A stretch of 64,000 nt of DNA from contig NZ_LT707065.1 in the NCBI RefSeq assembly GCF_900156745.1, forward strand, positions 2,232,001-2,296,000, given 5' to 3'. This DNA comes from Achromobacter sp. MFA1 R4 (lineage in GTDB: Bacteria > Pseudomonadota > Gammaproteobacteria > Burkholderiales > Burkholderiaceae_B). A program made the translations under genes and the position numbers. This document shows, one piece after another, positions 43,891 to 53,693 of this stretch. How positions within the stretch are numbered: position 1 is the stretch's first letter; each line of letters opens with the position of its first letter. The notes beneath the pieces are model-generated. The model was not told where the DNA came from. It searched no databases and saw only the letters and a program-made list of their open reading frames with translations.

Positions 43891-44682
43891 TTAGAGCCAG
43901 TAGGCGATGCGGCGGCGATAGCGGCCGTACAGGGCCAGCGTGACCAGCCAGCCGACGGCGGCGAAACCCAGGGAAGCCAGCCAGTTCACGGCCTCGGGCG
44001 CATAGCCCAGCAAGGGATCGCGGACGATCTCGAGCAGGTGATAGAAGGGGTTGAGCGTCAGCATGTACGTGCCGGCGCGCTCGGGCAGCAGGCTGGGCAG
44101 CCACATGATCGGGGTCAGGTAGAAGATGACCTGCATCGCGCTGGCGATGATCTGGGGAATGTCGCGATAGCGGGCGCAGACCACGCCGAGCAGCAGCGAA
44201 ATCCAGGTCAGGTTCAACAGCAGCAGCAGAAAGCCAGGCACGGCCAGGAACGCGTCCCAGGTGACCGGCTTTTGCACGGCGAGCAGGACCAGCGGGAAGA
44301 TCACGATGTTGTGCGCCAGGATGATCATGTTGCGCCACAGCAGGCGGAACACGTGCACCGCCAGCGGGATGGGAAGCTGCTTGATGACGGCGTCCGCCGC
44401 GATGAAGCTGGTGCAGCCTTCGGTGATCGCGGTGGAAATGAAACCCCACAGGATCAGGCCGATCGCCAGGAACGGCAGGAACTCGTCGATAGGGGACTTG
44501 AAGATCTGGCCGAACACGATGCCGATGGTGCCGATCATCACGCCCATGCTGATCGTGAGCCAGAAAGGACCCAGGGCCGAGCGCCGGTAGCGTTGGCGCA
44601 CGTCCTGCCAGCCCAGCGTTCCGACCAGCGGGTAACGCTTGAGGGCAGTGGCGATGTCTGCGATTGCGTGGGTGATAAACAT
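43891..44682 (-). CDS. wzm: Polysaccharide ABC exporter, permease (Wzm type)
   Basis: The 263-residue ABC-2-type membrane protein has six helices. It begins with a cytoplasmic amphipathic segment and GWQDVRQRYRRSALGPFWLT, a hallmark of Wzm/TagG permeases, and contains FYLTPIMWLPSLLP in the third periplasmic region. It is followed 27 bases later by the ATPase gene. Its presence shows that the locus uses the ABC-dependent rather than the Wzx/Wzy route; no wzy or wzx gene was seen. Confidence 0.9.
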   Translation of the reverse strand: MFITHAIADIATALKRYPLVGTLGWQDVRQRYRRSALGPFWLTISMGVMIGTIGIVFGQIFKSPIDEFLPFLAIGLILWGFISTAITEGCTSFIAADAVIKQLPIPLAVHVFRLLWRNMIILAHNIVIFPLVLLAVQKPVTWDAFLAVPGFLLLLLNLTWISLLLGVVCARYRDIPQIIASAMQVIFYLTPIMWLPSLLPERAGTYMLTLNPFYHLLEIVRDPLLGYAPEAVNWLASLGFAAVGWLVTLALYGRYRRRIAYWL

Positions 44683-44763
44683 AATGGGATCAGGAACGGT
44701 AAGTAACGCGAGAGCAGGTCAAGGGGGTTGGGCGAAACACGGCGCGTGGCCGGGCGCCGCGGA

Positions 44764-45804
44764 TCAGGACAAGAGCGGCCTGTACACGCGCGCCAGGCCC
44801 GACGGGATGTCGGCGGGGGTGTTCACCGGAATCAGCGTGTCAGGCAGGGGGTAAAGGGCGCGCACCGACACCTTGGCCCATTGGTAGCCGCTGGCTTCCA
44901 CCGAATACAGAAAGGCCCGTTCCACGGCGTGCGCCAGCGTGCCGTCGATCTGGCCCGCTTCGTCGTCGAAGTCGGCGAACGACAGGTCCAGGTTGCGCAG
45001 GCCGCGCAGCGCATCGGTGCGGCACCAGAACATCGAGCCGGTGGGAAATTCCAGGAAAATGCCTTCGTGGATCTCCACGCCCATCTTGGTGAGCAGCGCG
45101 CGGCTGGAGGCGTAGTTCGCGCCCCAGCCCATGATCGGGCGCAGATAAAAGAGGTGCTGCGGAAACACCATGCCCACGCGGTCGTGCTTGAGGAGTTCGA
45201 AGATGGAGGCCACGATCTGCGGCGAGCCCAGCAGGTGCTCGTACAGGTAGTGGCGCCAGTCGGCGAGCGGCGTGCCGCCGTGCGGCGATTTTTTGGTGTG
45301 CAGGCTGAGGGCCAGGTCATAGCGGTCGTAGACATCCGCAAACCCGTACAGCTTGGGCGCGATGTCGCGGCCGCGGTTCTCGAACACGCGGACTTCGACG
45401 GAGCCTTTGTCATAGCCCGCGAAAGCGGCTTCGATGGCCTGGCGCTTTTCGTCGGAGGTCGTCGAGATGTACAGGTCGAGCTGTCCGGGGACGTTTTCAA
45501 GGTAGCCGCGCATTTCCGCGCACAGCTCCGGGTAAAACGCATGGATGATGGCGCACGCCCGGCGTCCGTCGCGCTCGGCGGGCGCGCGGAACGGCACTTC
45601 GAAGGCGTAATCCTCGTTGTCCGCGGGCCGGTTGGACGGCGCCGGCGCGGCCGGGGCGGGGGGGCGCAAGGCCTGTTTGATGCCCTGTACGCCGCCCTGG
45701 CGGAACAGCCGCAGCGCCTTGGCGGCGGCCGGCAAGAGCCCGCCTTCCGCCCGCGCCAGCTGGCGGGCGCGCCGTAGCGCTGAGAAATACTTGCTGAGAG
45801 CCAT
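44764..45804 (-). CDS. RgpF-like (rhamnan synthesis F) glycosyltransferase
   Basis: The 346-residue protein carries the family signature VFENRGRDIAPKLYG and the preceding AIIHAFYPELCAEM, as in RgpF/PF05045 proteins. Members build rhamnose-rich glycans in both Gram-negative and Gram-positive bacteria. The N-terminal 65 residues are basic and helical, ending in a proline/alanine run. With four rml genes and two or three putative rhamnosyltransferases nearby, it probably transfers rhamnose. ATG 45804 is chosen because similarity begins soon after. Confidence 0.82.
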   Translation of the reverse strand: MALSKYFSALRRARQLARAEGGLLPAAAKALRLFRQGGVQGIKQALRPPAPAAPAPSNRPADNEDYAFEVPFRAPAERDGRRACAIIHAFYPELCAEMRGYLENVPGQLDLYISTTSDEKRQAIEAAFAGYDKGSVEVRVFENRGRDIAPKLYGFADVYDRYDLALSLHTKKSPHGGTPLADWRHYLYEHLLGSPQIVASIFELLKHDRVGMVFPQHLFYLRPIMGWGANYASSRALLTKMGVEIHEGIFLEFPTGSMFWCRTDALRGLRNLDLSFADFDDEAGQIDGTLAHAVERAFLYSVEASGYQWAKVSVRALYPLPDTLIPVNTPADIPSGLARVYRPLLS

Positions 45805-45806
45805 GG

Positions 45807-46739
45807 TCAGGGAGCGGTTCCTTCTTGTTGCTGCGCGATTGTCCACGCCCACGTGCGGCGCATGCCTTCGTCGAAAGACGTCTGCGGCTGCCAGCCCAGC
45901 TCTTCGCGGGCGAGCGAGATGTCCAGCACGCTGCGGGGAATGTCGACGGACCGGCCGGGCGAGAACTGGACCTCGGGCGACTGGGCGGACACCTGCTTGA
46001 TGGCGTCCAGGATTTCGAGCAGGCTGCGGCCCTGGCCGGCGCCGATGTTGAACACCCGCGAAGCGCCCTCGTGCTCGGCGGCGCACAGCAGCGCGTCGAT
46101 CACGTCGGTGACGTACACATAGTCGCGCACGGTCTGGCCGTCGCCCCAGATGTGGATCGGTTCATGCGCGGCGCATTGATGCATGAAGGCCGCGATGACG
46201 CCCTGGCCTTTCAGGGACGTCTGATAGGGCCCGAAGGGGTTTGCCACGCGCAGCACGCGGTACTGCAGGCCATGCAGGTATTCATACAGGCCCAGGTATT
46301 TCTCGATGGCGAGCTTGGAGATGCCGTAGGCCGTGACCGGATCCGTCGGGGCGGTCTCCGGGGTGGGCACCTGCCGGGGCATGCCATAGATGGTGCCGCC
46401 CGAGGATACGAAGACGATCCGCGTCACGCCGGCCTCGCGGCACGCTTCCAGCAGGCGCAGCGTGGGCGCCACGTTCGATTGCAGGTCGGCGAGCTTGTCG
46501 ATGTTGGCGCTGGCCGGCGTGGTGGCGTTGACCAGGTGAAAGACGGTGTCGCAGCCCGAGATCGCCGCGGCCACGCTGGTGGGATCGGCGAAGTCGCCCG
46601 ATATCCATTCAATCCCATGCAGGGCCGACGGAAAGGACTGGCGGCGGCCGAAGGCGCGCAGGGACGCGACCCGGGGCCGCAAGGCCAGGCAGAGATTGGT
46701 GCCGAGAAACCCGCCGGCGCCGAGCACCGCGCACCGCAT
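45807..46739 (-). CDS. NAD-dependent sugar-nucleotide epimerase/dehydratase
   Basis: This 310-residue extended SDR protein has the Rossmann motif GAGGFLGTN at residues 7-15, the catalytic YGISK (Tyr-x3-Lys), the serine region VSSGGTIYG and a GalE-like WGDGQTVRDYVYVTDV. It likely epimerises or otherwise converts a nucleotide sugar for the polysaccharide; UDP-glucose 4-epimerase activity is plausible but not proven. ATG 46739 is preferred; a TTG at 46757 would overlap the upstream gene. Confidence 0.85.
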   Translation of the reverse strand: MRCAVLGAGGFLGTNLCLALRPRVASLRAFGRRQSFPSALHGIEWISGDFADPTSVAAAISGCDTVFHLVNATTPASANIDKLADLQSNVAPTLRLLEACREAGVTRIVFVSSGGTIYGMPRQVPTPETAPTDPVTAYGISKLAIEKYLGLYEYLHGLQYRVLRVANPFGPYQTSLKGQGVIAAFMHQCAAHEPIHIWGDGQTVRDYVYVTDVIDALLCAAEHEGASRVFNIGAGQGRSLLEILDAIKQVSAQSPEVQFSPGRSVDIPRSVLDISLAREELGWQPQTSFDEGMRRTWAWTIAQQQEGTAP

Positions 46740-46744
46740 GTTGT

Positions 46745-47998
46745 TCAGGTGGGGCAACGGTCTGACCTCGTGGTGGGAGACGCAGGCGCCGTGCCTGGCA
46801 GGCTGGAAAGAATGGCGCCCAGCCGACGGCCTTCAACGGCCCAGTCGGTTGCGGAGCACGTGGCAAAGCCGCCGGCCTTCAGGCGCTGGGCCTGTTCAGG
46901 GTGCCGGAGCAGATCGCAGATGGCGCCGGCCAACGCCGGCACGGTCGGCCTTTCCAGGCGGGAATTCTCGTCGGTCAGCAGCCATTCCGTGTACGGCGCG
47001 CGGTTGCTGACGACGGGCACGCCGCAAGCCATCAATTCGAGCGGCAGCAGCGACAGGTTCGAGAACGACAGCACCAGCGCCGCATCGCACTGGCAGTAGA
47101 GCTCGGGCAGATCGGCCAGGTCGACGATGCCGGGGTTTTCGTAGGGGAAGGGAATGGCGAATTCGGAGAGGTCCGCGCCCGCCAGCACGACCTGCGTGCC
47201 CGGCAGTTCGCGCACCACGTCGGCCAGCACCATGATGCCCAGTTCGAAGGAGCGCCGCGGCGTATTGGGCCGCGCGTAGAAAAACACGCGCTTGAGCTCA
47301 GGATTGCGGCGCGGCAGCGGCTTGTAGAGATCGCGGTCGTAGGAGAACCCGATCGCGTGGGTCGTCATGCCGTAGTCGCGGTTGAGCACCGAGGCCAGCC
47401 AGGTGCCGGCTGTGACGCCCGTGAAGCCGAAGCGGTAAGTCTCTTCGGCGAAGGTGCTGGACGAGCCCGAGGGGAAGAACCAGGGCTCGAAGTCCTGCAC
47501 GAAGTAGCACTTGTGCCGCGTGGACTGGAAATTGCGGACGTCGTAGGCGGTGTGCCAGGCGGTCGCGAAAGTGATGTGCGCGGGCGGGGCCTTGTCGGCG
47601 CCGATGTAGACGCGCGCCTTCAGCGGGAAGAACCACGCGGCGATCTCGCGCTCGACCATGGCCGGATCCTGTCCGGGCGCATTGGTGATGACGATCCTGC
47701 AGTCGAACCCCTGTTCTTCCAGATAGCGGACGAAACGGAAGATGTTCAGGTGTCCGCCCGAGCCGCGGCCCACCGCCGGGATGAACCAGTTGACGGTGTT
47801 GGCCGCCGCGTCGCCGTCCCGATAGGGCTTGCCGACCGGCTTTTCCAGCACGAACGAGAACTGGTTGAAGATGTCGCTTTGGCCGAGCGCGCGGCGGCGC
47901 GCCCGCTGCATGGCGTACCGGTACGTCGCCACCAGGCCGTGCTGGGCCCGGTATCGGTTTGCGCTCCTGACCAGCTTTGGGATTTTCGACAGTTTCAT
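46745..47998 (-). CDS. WsaF-like rhamnosyltransferase
   Basis: The 417-residue GT-B protein's N-terminal NWFIPAVGRGSGGHLNIFRF and CYFVQDFEPWFFP are typical of WsaF, the beta-1,2-rhamnosyltransferase of Geobacillus S-layer glycan synthesis. The C-terminal donor site reads LSLLPLELMACGVPVVSN. It is coupled to the upstream GT2 gene (ATGA). The last 20 residues are low in similarity and may be a tail. The donor dTDP-rhamnose is supplied by the rml genes in the same operon. Confidence 0.82.
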   Translation of the reverse strand: MKLSKIPKLVRSANRYRAQHGLVATYRYAMQRARRRALGQSDIFNQFSFVLEKPVGKPYRDGDAAANTVNWFIPAVGRGSGGHLNIFRFVRYLEEQGFDCRIVITNAPGQDPAMVEREIAAWFFPLKARVYIGADKAPPAHITFATAWHTAYDVRNFQSTRHKCYFVQDFEPWFFPSGSSSTFAEETYRFGFTGVTAGTWLASVLNRDYGMTTHAIGFSYDRDLYKPLPRRNPELKRVFFYARPNTPRRSFELGIMVLADVVRELPGTQVVLAGADLSEFAIPFPYENPGIVDLADLPELYCQCDAALVLSFSNLSLLPLELMACGVPVVSNRAPYTEWLLTDENSRLERPTVPALAGAICDLLRHPEQAQRLKAGGFATCSATDWAVEGRRLGAILSSLPGTAPASPTTRSDRCPT

Positions 47999-49038
47999 CG
48001 CTGCTTGGCTCCCCCTGCGGCCATGGGCAGGCCGAGCAATAGACGGCGGTCGCGGGACAGCCAGTTCCGCAACCGGACGGGCAGTCGGTCCGCGCGCGAA
48101 CCGAGGTAATGGCCGAGCGCGCGGGCCAGGTTGTCGAACGGCATCCTGGCCACGGTCCTGCGGTGCGTGCGCAGCATGCCCGTGTGCTTCGCATAGCGCA
48201 GGTCATTGATCGTATGGCCGATGCAGCTCTTGAGCATGTGCAGGATGCCGGGCGACAGCACGTAGCCGAACAGGCGGTACAGGGCGTAGGACTCATCGAA
48301 GCTGCGCTGCAGCTTCTCGAATAGCGCGTAATCGTGCGAGTGGTAGACGACGCCGTCCGCGCAATAGGCCTTTTTCCAGCCGGCTTCGATGATCTGCTTG
48401 GCCCAGATCTGGTCCTCGGCAAAATCCACGTCCGGGTACGGATGCGCTTCCCACACCGAACGGCGCAGCAGCGCGTTGTTGTCGGAGAAGAAATGCAGGC
48501 GCTGCCGGTAGGTTTCGTCGCGGTCGTAGCGTTCCCGGTCGTCCAGCGCGACGACGGGCTCGGCCGAGAAGTTGTTGAAGTGGCCCACCAGGTCCCGCTG
48601 GGTGTAGGGGCTGGCGCTGGGATACGCGATGTGCCGTCCGAACACGCCCGCGATCCGCGGATCGGACTCGGCGGTCTGCACCATCGCGCGCAGCCAGTGG
48701 GCGTCGGCGGGCAGCGCGTCGTGCGTGATGACCGCCGCATATTCGCCCGTGGTGCTTGCCACGGCGAGGTTGCGCGTCTTGCCGTGGCCGAACTCGGTGG
48801 GCGGGATCTGCAGCAGCCGCACGCGCGGATCCGCGAAGTCGCGCACGAATTCCACGCTGCCATCCGTCGATCCGGAGTCCACGACCAGGACGTCGTAGTC
48901 GAACGGGGTGTCCTGGCTGCAGACGGCCGTGAGCACCTGCCTGAAGATCGGGCCGGGGTTCTTGGTCGGGATCACCACCGAGGCCTTCAGGGCGCCGGTG
49001 GCCGCGGAGGGCGCAGCGCTCTGCTCAGGCGTAGACAT
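47995..49038 (-). CDS. GT2 glycosyltransferase, probable rhamnosyltransferase
   Basis: This 347-residue family 2 protein contains ASVVIPTKNPGPIFRQVL, VVDSGSTDGSVEFV, EFGHGKTRNLAV and THDALPADAHWL, a pattern shared with rhamnosyltransferases such as RfbN/WbbL types. FAEDQIWAKQIIEAGW gives the catalytic acidic residues. It overlaps rmlC by 14 bases at its start and the WsaF-like gene by 4 bases at its end. The exact linkage cannot be told. Confidence 0.85.
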   Translation of the reverse strand: MSTPEQSAAPSAATGALKASVVIPTKNPGPIFRQVLTAVCSQDTPFDYDVLVVDSGSTDGSVEFVRDFADPRVRLLQIPPTEFGHGKTRNLAVASTTGEYAAVITHDALPADAHWLRAMVQTAESDPRIAGVFGRHIAYPSASPYTQRDLVGHFNNFSAEPVVALDDRERYDRDETYRQRLHFFSDNNALLRRSVWEAHPYPDVDFAEDQIWAKQIIEAGWKKAYCADGVVYHSHDYALFEKLQRSFDESYALYRLFGYVLSPGILHMLKSCIGHTINDLRYAKHTGMLRTHRRTVARMPFDNLARALGHYLGSRADRLPVRLRNWLSRDRRLLLGLPMAAGGAKQR

Positions 49039-49573
49039 GCGCCTCCGTCAGGGATTGGCCCTGGCTGTCCTTGGCCGACAGCGTGGGCTCGCCGTCCAGG
49101 GGCCAGTCGATCTTGAGCGTGGGATCGTTCCAGGCGATGCAGCGCTCATGCTCGGGCGCGTAGTAGTCGGTCGTCTTGTAGAGGAACTCGGCGGTGTCGC
49201 TCAGGACCAGGAAGCCGTGGGCAAAGCCCGCCGGCACCCAGAGCTGGTGCTTGTTGTCCTCGGAGAGGATGGCGCCGACCCATTGGCCGAAGGTGGGCGA
49301 CGATTTGCGGATATCCACCGCCACGTCGAACACGCTGCCCTGGACGACGCGCACGAGCTTGCCCTGCGCCTGTTCGATCTGGTAGTGCAGGCCGCGCAGG
49401 ACGCCCTTCACGGAGCGCGAGTGGTTGTCCTGTACGAAATCGAGCCCCATGCCAATGGCGTCCTCGAAGGCTTTCTGGTTGTAGCTTTCGTAGAAAAAGC
49501 CACGCGCATCCCCGAACACCTTGGGTTCGATGAGTACGACGTCGGGGATGGCAAGTGGGGTGGCTTTCATCAA
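49025..49573 (-). CDS. rmlC: dTDP-4-dehydrorhamnose 3,5-epimerase
   Basis: Third enzyme of dTDP-L-rhamnose synthesis. The 182-residue cupin has [16 protein letters not shown], the catalytic His in RGLHYQIEQ and [14 protein letters not shown]. The length and motifs are standard. It is coupled to rmlA by a 4-base overlap (ATGA). Confidence 0.95.
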   Translation of the reverse strand: MMKATPLAIPDVVLIEPKVFGDARGFFYESYNQKAFEDAIGMGLDFVQDNHSRSVKGVLRGLHYQIEQAQGKLVRVVQGSVFDVAVDIRKSSPTFGQWVGAILSEDNKHQLWVPAGFAHGFLVLSDTAEFLYKTTDYYAPEHERCIAWNDPTLKIDWPLDGEPTLSAKDSQGQSLTEAHVYA

Positions 49574-50451
49574 TAGACCTTCTCGACCAGCAGTCGCTGC
49601 AGATACTTGCCGTAGCCGTTCTTGGACAGCGGCACGGCCAATGCTTCAAGTTGTTCGGCGGAGATCCATTTCCGGCGGAACGCGATCTCCTCGGGGCAGG
49701 CCACCTTCAGGCCCTGGCGGTTTTCCAGCGTGGCGATGAACTGGCTGGCTTCCAGCAGCGATTCGTGCGTGCCGGTGTCCAGCCAGGCGTAGCCGCGGCC
49801 CATGATTTCCACGGACAGCTTGCCCTGTTCGAGGTAGGCGCGGTTCACGTCGGTGATTTCGAGCTCGCCGCGGGCCGAGGGCTTGATGTTCTTGGCGATG
49901 TCCACGACCTGGCGGTCGTAGAAGTACAGGCCGGTGACGGCGTAGTTGGACTTGGGCGCCTTGGGCTTTTCCTCGAGCGACAGCACGCGTCCGTCCTGGT
50001 CGAATTCGGCGACGCCGTAGCGTTCCGGATCATGCACGTGGTAGGCGAACACGCTGGCGCCGTCGGTGCGCGCGTTGGCGTTGTCCAGCAACTGGTGGAA
50101 GTCGTGGCCGTAGTAGATGTTGTCGCCCAGCACCAGCGCCGACACGTCGTTGCCGATGAACTGTTCGCCGATGATGAAGGCCTGCGCCAGGCCGTCCGGC
50201 GAGGGCTGGACCGCGTACTGCAGGTTCAGGCCCCATTGCGCGCCGTCGCCCAGCAACTGCTGGAAGCGCGGGGTGTCCTGCGGCGTGGAGATGATCAGGA
50301 TGTCCTGGATGCCCGCCAGCATCAGCGTGCTGAGCGGGTAATAGATCATCGGTTTGTCGAAAACCGGCAAGAGCTGCTTGCTGATGGCGAGCGTGGCGGG
50401 GTGCAGGCGGGTGCCGGAACCCCCGGCCAGGATGATGCCTTTGCGTTTCAT
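49570..50451 (-). CDS. rmlA: Glucose-1-phosphate thymidylyltransferase
   Basis: First enzyme of dTDP-L-rhamnose synthesis, joining glucose-1-phosphate to dTTP. The 293-residue protein has [20 protein letters not shown] at residues 6-25, [17 protein letters not shown] and [14 protein letters not shown]. It also feeds the 3-amino-sugar branch through RmlB. It overlaps rmlD (ATGA). Confidence 0.96.
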   Translation of the reverse strand: MKRKGIILAGGSGTRLHPATLAISKQLLPVFDKPMIYYPLSTLMLAGIQDILIISTPQDTPRFQQLLGDGAQWGLNLQYAVQPSPDGLAQAFIIGEQFIGNDVSALVLGDNIYYGHDFHQLLDNANARTDGASVFAYHVHDPERYGVAEFDQDGRVLSLEEKPKAPKSNYAVTGLYFYDRQVVDIAKNIKPSARGELEITDVNRAYLEQGKLSVEIMGRGYAWLDTGTHESLLEASQFIATLENRQGLKVACPEEIAFRRKWISAEQLEALAVPLSKNGYGKYLQRLLVEKVY

Positions 50452-51344
50452 TTAAGCGTTTCCAGTTTCGTCAATTGATCAATTACGCGGTCGGCGTGGA
50501 CGCGCCAGTCCGGCAGTTGCAGGCCAAGCGCCTGCGACAGCGCCGTCGCGTCGAGCGTGGAATTCCGGGGCCGCCGGGCCGCCGTCGGGTAATCCGCCGT
50601 GCCGATGGCGTGAACGTCATCGGCCGTCAGCTTGAGTTGCGCGCCATTGTGCAGGGCGCGGCCGATGATGTGGCGCGCGAAGGCATGCCACGACGTGGAG
50701 CCGCTGGCGGTCAGGTGGTAGATGCCGCTGGGCAGATCGCCCTTGCGGTGCGCGGCGATGGCCAGCAGCGTCACGTCGGCGATGAGTTCGGCGCCGGTCG
50801 GCGTGCCGTGCTGGTCGGCCACGACGTTCAGGGCGTCGCGCTCGCGCGCCAGGCGCAGCATGGTTTTCAGGAAATTGCCGCCATGGGTGGAATACACCCA
50901 GCTCGTCCGAAAAACCAGGGCCGGGCAGCCGGACTTGATAATCGCGGATTCGCCGGCGAGCTTGGTGGCGCCATAAACGCTTTGGGGATTGGGCGCGTCG
51001 CTTTCGATATAGGCGTTCGATTTTTCTCCATCGAACACATAATCGGTCGAATAATGCACCAGCAGTGCGCCGGTGCTGGCGCAATAATCGGCCAGCACGC
51101 CGACCGCGTCGGCATTGACCAGGCGGGCGGTGTCCTGGTCGCTTTCGGCCTTGTCGACGGCGGTGTAGGCCGCGGCGTTGACGATGACCTGCGGCGCGGC
51201 GTCGCGCAGCACGGCTTCCAGGCTGGCGGGGCTGGCCAGGTCGCATTCATCGCGGCCGAACGCCAGCACTTCGCCCAGCGGCAGCAATGCGCGCTGCAGC
51301 TCGTGGCCTACCTGTCCATTCTTGCCTAATAGAACTATCCGCAT
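50448..51344 (-). CDS. rmlD: dTDP-4-dehydrorhamnose reductase
   Basis: Last step of dTDP-L-rhamnose formation. The 298-residue SDR protein has the nucleotide site [11 protein letters not shown] (residues 7-17), [16 protein letters not shown] and catalytic YGATKLAGE. It follows a GT2 gene by five bases and overlaps rmlA. The order rmlD-rmlA-rmlC with rmlB detached is seen here. Confidence 0.95.
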   Translation of the reverse strand: MRIVLLGKNGQVGHELQRALLPLGEVLAFGRDECDLASPASLEAVLRDAAPQVIVNAAAYTAVDKAESDQDTARLVNADAVGVLADYCASTGALLVHYSTDYVFDGEKSNAYIESDAPNPQSVYGATKLAGESAIIKSGCPALVFRTSWVYSTHGGNFLKTMLRLARERDALNVVADQHGTPTGAELIADVTLLAIAAHRKGDLPSGIYHLTASGSTSWHAFARHIIGRALHNGAQLKLTADDVHAIGTADYPTAARRPRNSTLDATALSQALGLQLPDWRVHADRVIDQLTKLETLK

Positions 51345-51349
51345 GATGG

Positions 51350-52273
51350 CTATATTTTGTTGAAGACGGCTGCGGCGAGCAGGCCTAGGTTGCCCAGCAT
51401 GGTCTGGCGATAGATTCCCGACGTGGCAACGCCGAAGACGCGGCCGAACAGGCCCTTTTTCCGGGCTGACGCAAAGCGATTGAACGTCTCGCGGTTCTTT
51501 TCTGTCAACTGCGCCTGCAGCGGGGAAAGCATCTGTATGTTACGGTCATTCCAGTCCCGCAAATGGCCCTGCAGCAGCATGCGGACCCGCTCCACGCGCG
51601 CGCTCATGCTGGCGTTGGCCCCGATCAGGTTGCCGCCATGCTGGCGATACAGCAGCGAAGGGCGCGGATCATAATGGATCTGGCCGCCGCAGCCGCTGAT
51701 CAGCAAATATACCCACCAATCGTGCGCGACCGCCTTGGGCTGCGGGCCCGCATTGAGCAGCAACTGGCGCGCGGCGTCGTTGAACACCATGGTGTTGCCC
51801 CCGCCCACGTTCTGCGTCAAGGCGTTGGCGAAGGACGGCGGGCGCTTGAAGAGCGGCGAATAGCCGATGGGCGCGCCGGCGCCGTCCACCAGTTCGGTGC
51901 GCGTACAGTACAGGGCCGGGGTCCCCGGCGCCACGCCGGCATGCCATTGGACGGCGCGTTCCAGTTTTTCCGGATGCCAGATGTCGTCCTGGTCGGAATA
52001 GGCGTACAGGTCGGCCTGGACCTGCGGATTGCAGGTCAGCGAAAGAAAGTTCGCGACGAATCCCTTGCGGGGGCCTTCCACCACCGTGAGCTGGCCGGGC
52101 GCCCACTTGTCCGCGTAGCGCGCAAGAATGGCGCGCGTGTCGTCCTTGGACCCGTCGTCCGATGCGCACACGATCCAATCGTTGTAGGTTTGCGCTTCGA
52201 AGGAATCCAGCTGTTCAGGCAGATATTGCTGGCCCTCATAAGTGCACAAGAGAATGGCGACTTTCTGGCTCAC
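51350..52273 (-). CDS. GT2 glycosyltransferase, RgpB/WbbL-like
   Basis: This 307-residue family 2 transferase contains VAILLCTYEGQQYLPEQLDS, SDDGSKDDTRAIL, YSDQDDIWHPEKL and AHDWWVYLL, the pattern of bacterial alpha-1,3-rhamnosyltransferases. It lies between rmlB and rmlD, so it is likely a rhamnosyltransferase. A positively charged C-terminus (ARKKGLFGRVFG) and a weak hydrophobic tail suggest membrane association. Confidence 0.85.
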   Translation of the reverse strand: MSQKVAILLCTYEGQQYLPEQLDSFEAQTYNDWIVCASDDGSKDDTRAILARYADKWAPGQLTVVEGPRKGFVANFLSLTCNPQVQADLYAYSDQDDIWHPEKLERAVQWHAGVAPGTPALYCTRTELVDGAGAPIGYSPLFKRPPSFANALTQNVGGGNTMVFNDAARQLLLNAGPQPKAVAHDWWVYLLISGCGGQIHYDPRPSLLYRQHGGNLIGANASMSARVERVRMLLQGHLRDWNDRNIQMLSPLQAQLTEKNRETFNRFASARKKGLFGRVFGVATSGIYRQTMLGNLGLLAAAVFNKI

Positions 52274-52390
52274 TGGGCCACCTGTACTGATAATGATTGC
52301 AAGCCTTTGCGAGGCTGGGGCGGCGTGATGATTTCAGGGATGGAACTGCCTGAAATCCGATGCGTTGCGGGCAGGCTCCGAAACCGGATT

Positions 52391-52452
52391 CGGGTTGCAG
52401 CGTTGATAAGTCAAGCGCGGCAGCGCGCTTTTCCTTTTAGGGCTGCAACCCG
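52391..52452. repeat. Inverted repeat in the rmlB-GT2 gap
   Basis: CGGGTTGCAG (52391-52400) and CTGCAACCCG (52443-52452) form a 10-base inverted repeat around 42 bases. Inside lies a second stem AAGCGCG/CGCGCTT with loop GCAG. The 190-base gap between rmlB and the next gene is the only sizeable gap in the proximal half of the operon. It may be an attenuator or RNA-processing site. Confidence 0.55.
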
Positions 52453-52464
52453 GCCCGGCTTATA

Positions 52465-53526
52465 TCACGAGGAATATTGGGTATCGACCCAGTTGCGGTA
52501 CGAACCGCTGGTCACGTTGGCGACCCAGGCGGCATTGTCCAGATACCACTGGACCGTCTTGCGGATGCCGCTTTCAAAGGTTTCGGCCGGGCGCCAGCCC
52601 AGTTCGCGTTCCAGTTTGCCGGCGTCGATCGCGTAGCGGCGGTCGTGGCCGGGGCGGTCCTTCACGAAGGTGATCTGCTGCTTGTAGGACTGGCCGTCAG
52701 CGCGCGGGCTGAGCTCGTCGAGCAGCTCGCACAGCGTATTCACGACGTCCAGGTTGGCCTTTTCGTTCCAGCCGCCCACGTTGTAGGTTTCACCCAGCAC
52801 GCCCTTGTCCAGCACGCGGCGGATGGCGCTGCAATGGTCCTTCACGTAGAGCCAGTCGCGGATCTGCTGGCCGTCGCCGTAGATGGGCAGCGGCTTGCCG
52901 GCCAGGGCATTGTGGATGACCAGCGGGATGAGCTTTTCGGGGAAGTGGTACGGCCCGTAGTTGTTCGAGCAGTTGGTCGTGAGCACCGGCAGGCCGTACG
53001 TGTGGTGATACGCGCGGACCAGGTGGTCGCTGGCGGCCTTGCTGGCGGAATAGGGGCTGTTGGGCTCGTAGGGGTTCGTTTCGCGGAAGGCCGGGTCGTC
53101 CTTGGCGAGCGAACCGTAGACCTCGTCGGTCGAGACGTGCAGGAAGCGGAAGTCCTGCTTTTCCTGCGCGGGCAATTCGGACCAGTAGGCGCGCACGGCT
53201 TCCAGCAGGTGGAAGGTGCCGACGATGTTGGTCTGGATGAATTCGCCGGGGCCGTGGATCGAGCGGTCCACGTGCGATTCCGCGGCGAAGTTCAGCACGG
53301 CGCGCGGCTTGTGCTTGGCGAGCAGCTCGGCGACGAGCTTGGTGTCGCCGATGTCGCCCACCACCAATTGGTGATTGGGATTGCCGGCCAGGGATGCCAG
53401 GTTTTCGGGGTTGCCCGCGTAGGTGAGCTTGTCGAGCGTGATAACGGGCTCGCTGCTTTCGCCGAACCAGTCCAGGACAAAATTCGAACCGATGAAGCCG
53501 GCGCCGCCGGTGACAATAATACTCAT
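52465..53526 (-). CDS. rmlB: dTDP-glucose 4,6-dehydratase
   Basis: The second enzyme of dTDP-rhamnose synthesis, also the source of dTDP-4-keto-6-deoxyglucose for the FdtA/FdtB branch. The 353-residue SDR protein has [15 protein letters not shown] at residues 6-20, STDEVYGSL and catalytic [12 protein letters not shown]. It is the promoter-proximal gene of the polysaccharide operon; the 167 bases upstream (53527-53693) are AT-richer but show no consensus promoter, and no JUMPstart/ops element was found. Confidence 0.96.
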   Translation of the reverse strand: MSIIVTGGAGFIGSNFVLDWFGESSEPVITLDKLTYAGNPENLASLAGNPNHQLVVGDIGDTKLVAELLAKHKPRAVLNFAAESHVDRSIHGPGEFIQTNIVGTFHLLEAVRAYWSELPAQEKQDFRFLHVSTDEVYGSLAKDDPAFRETNPYEPNSPYSASKAASDHLVRAYHHTYGLPVLTTNCSNNYGPYHFPEKLIPLVIHNALAGKPLPIYGDGQQIRDWLYVKDHCSAIRRVLDKGVLGETYNVGGWNEKANLDVVNTLCELLDELSPRADGQSYKQQITFVKDRPGHDRRYAIDAGKLERELGWRPAETFESGIRKTVQWYLDNAAWVANVTSGSYRNWVDTQYSS

Positions 53527-53693
53527 TCTTTATTGGATCCTTGAGCCGTGAGCGCGTTGCGCAAACCCGCTCGTTAACCCGTAATTATGCCGGAACTGGG
53601 CCTCGGCGAGCTTATAAATGAAACAGAGTGTCGGTAGCAGCATTTTGAATCCCGACCTGCTTGCGGCCCCCGGCTTGCAATTCCTCTCAGGGG

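Noticed and set aside
52274-53693. JUMPstart/ops elongation element before the polysaccharide operon
   Set aside because: No GGCGGTAGC-type core was found in the upstream or internal gaps on the minus strand.
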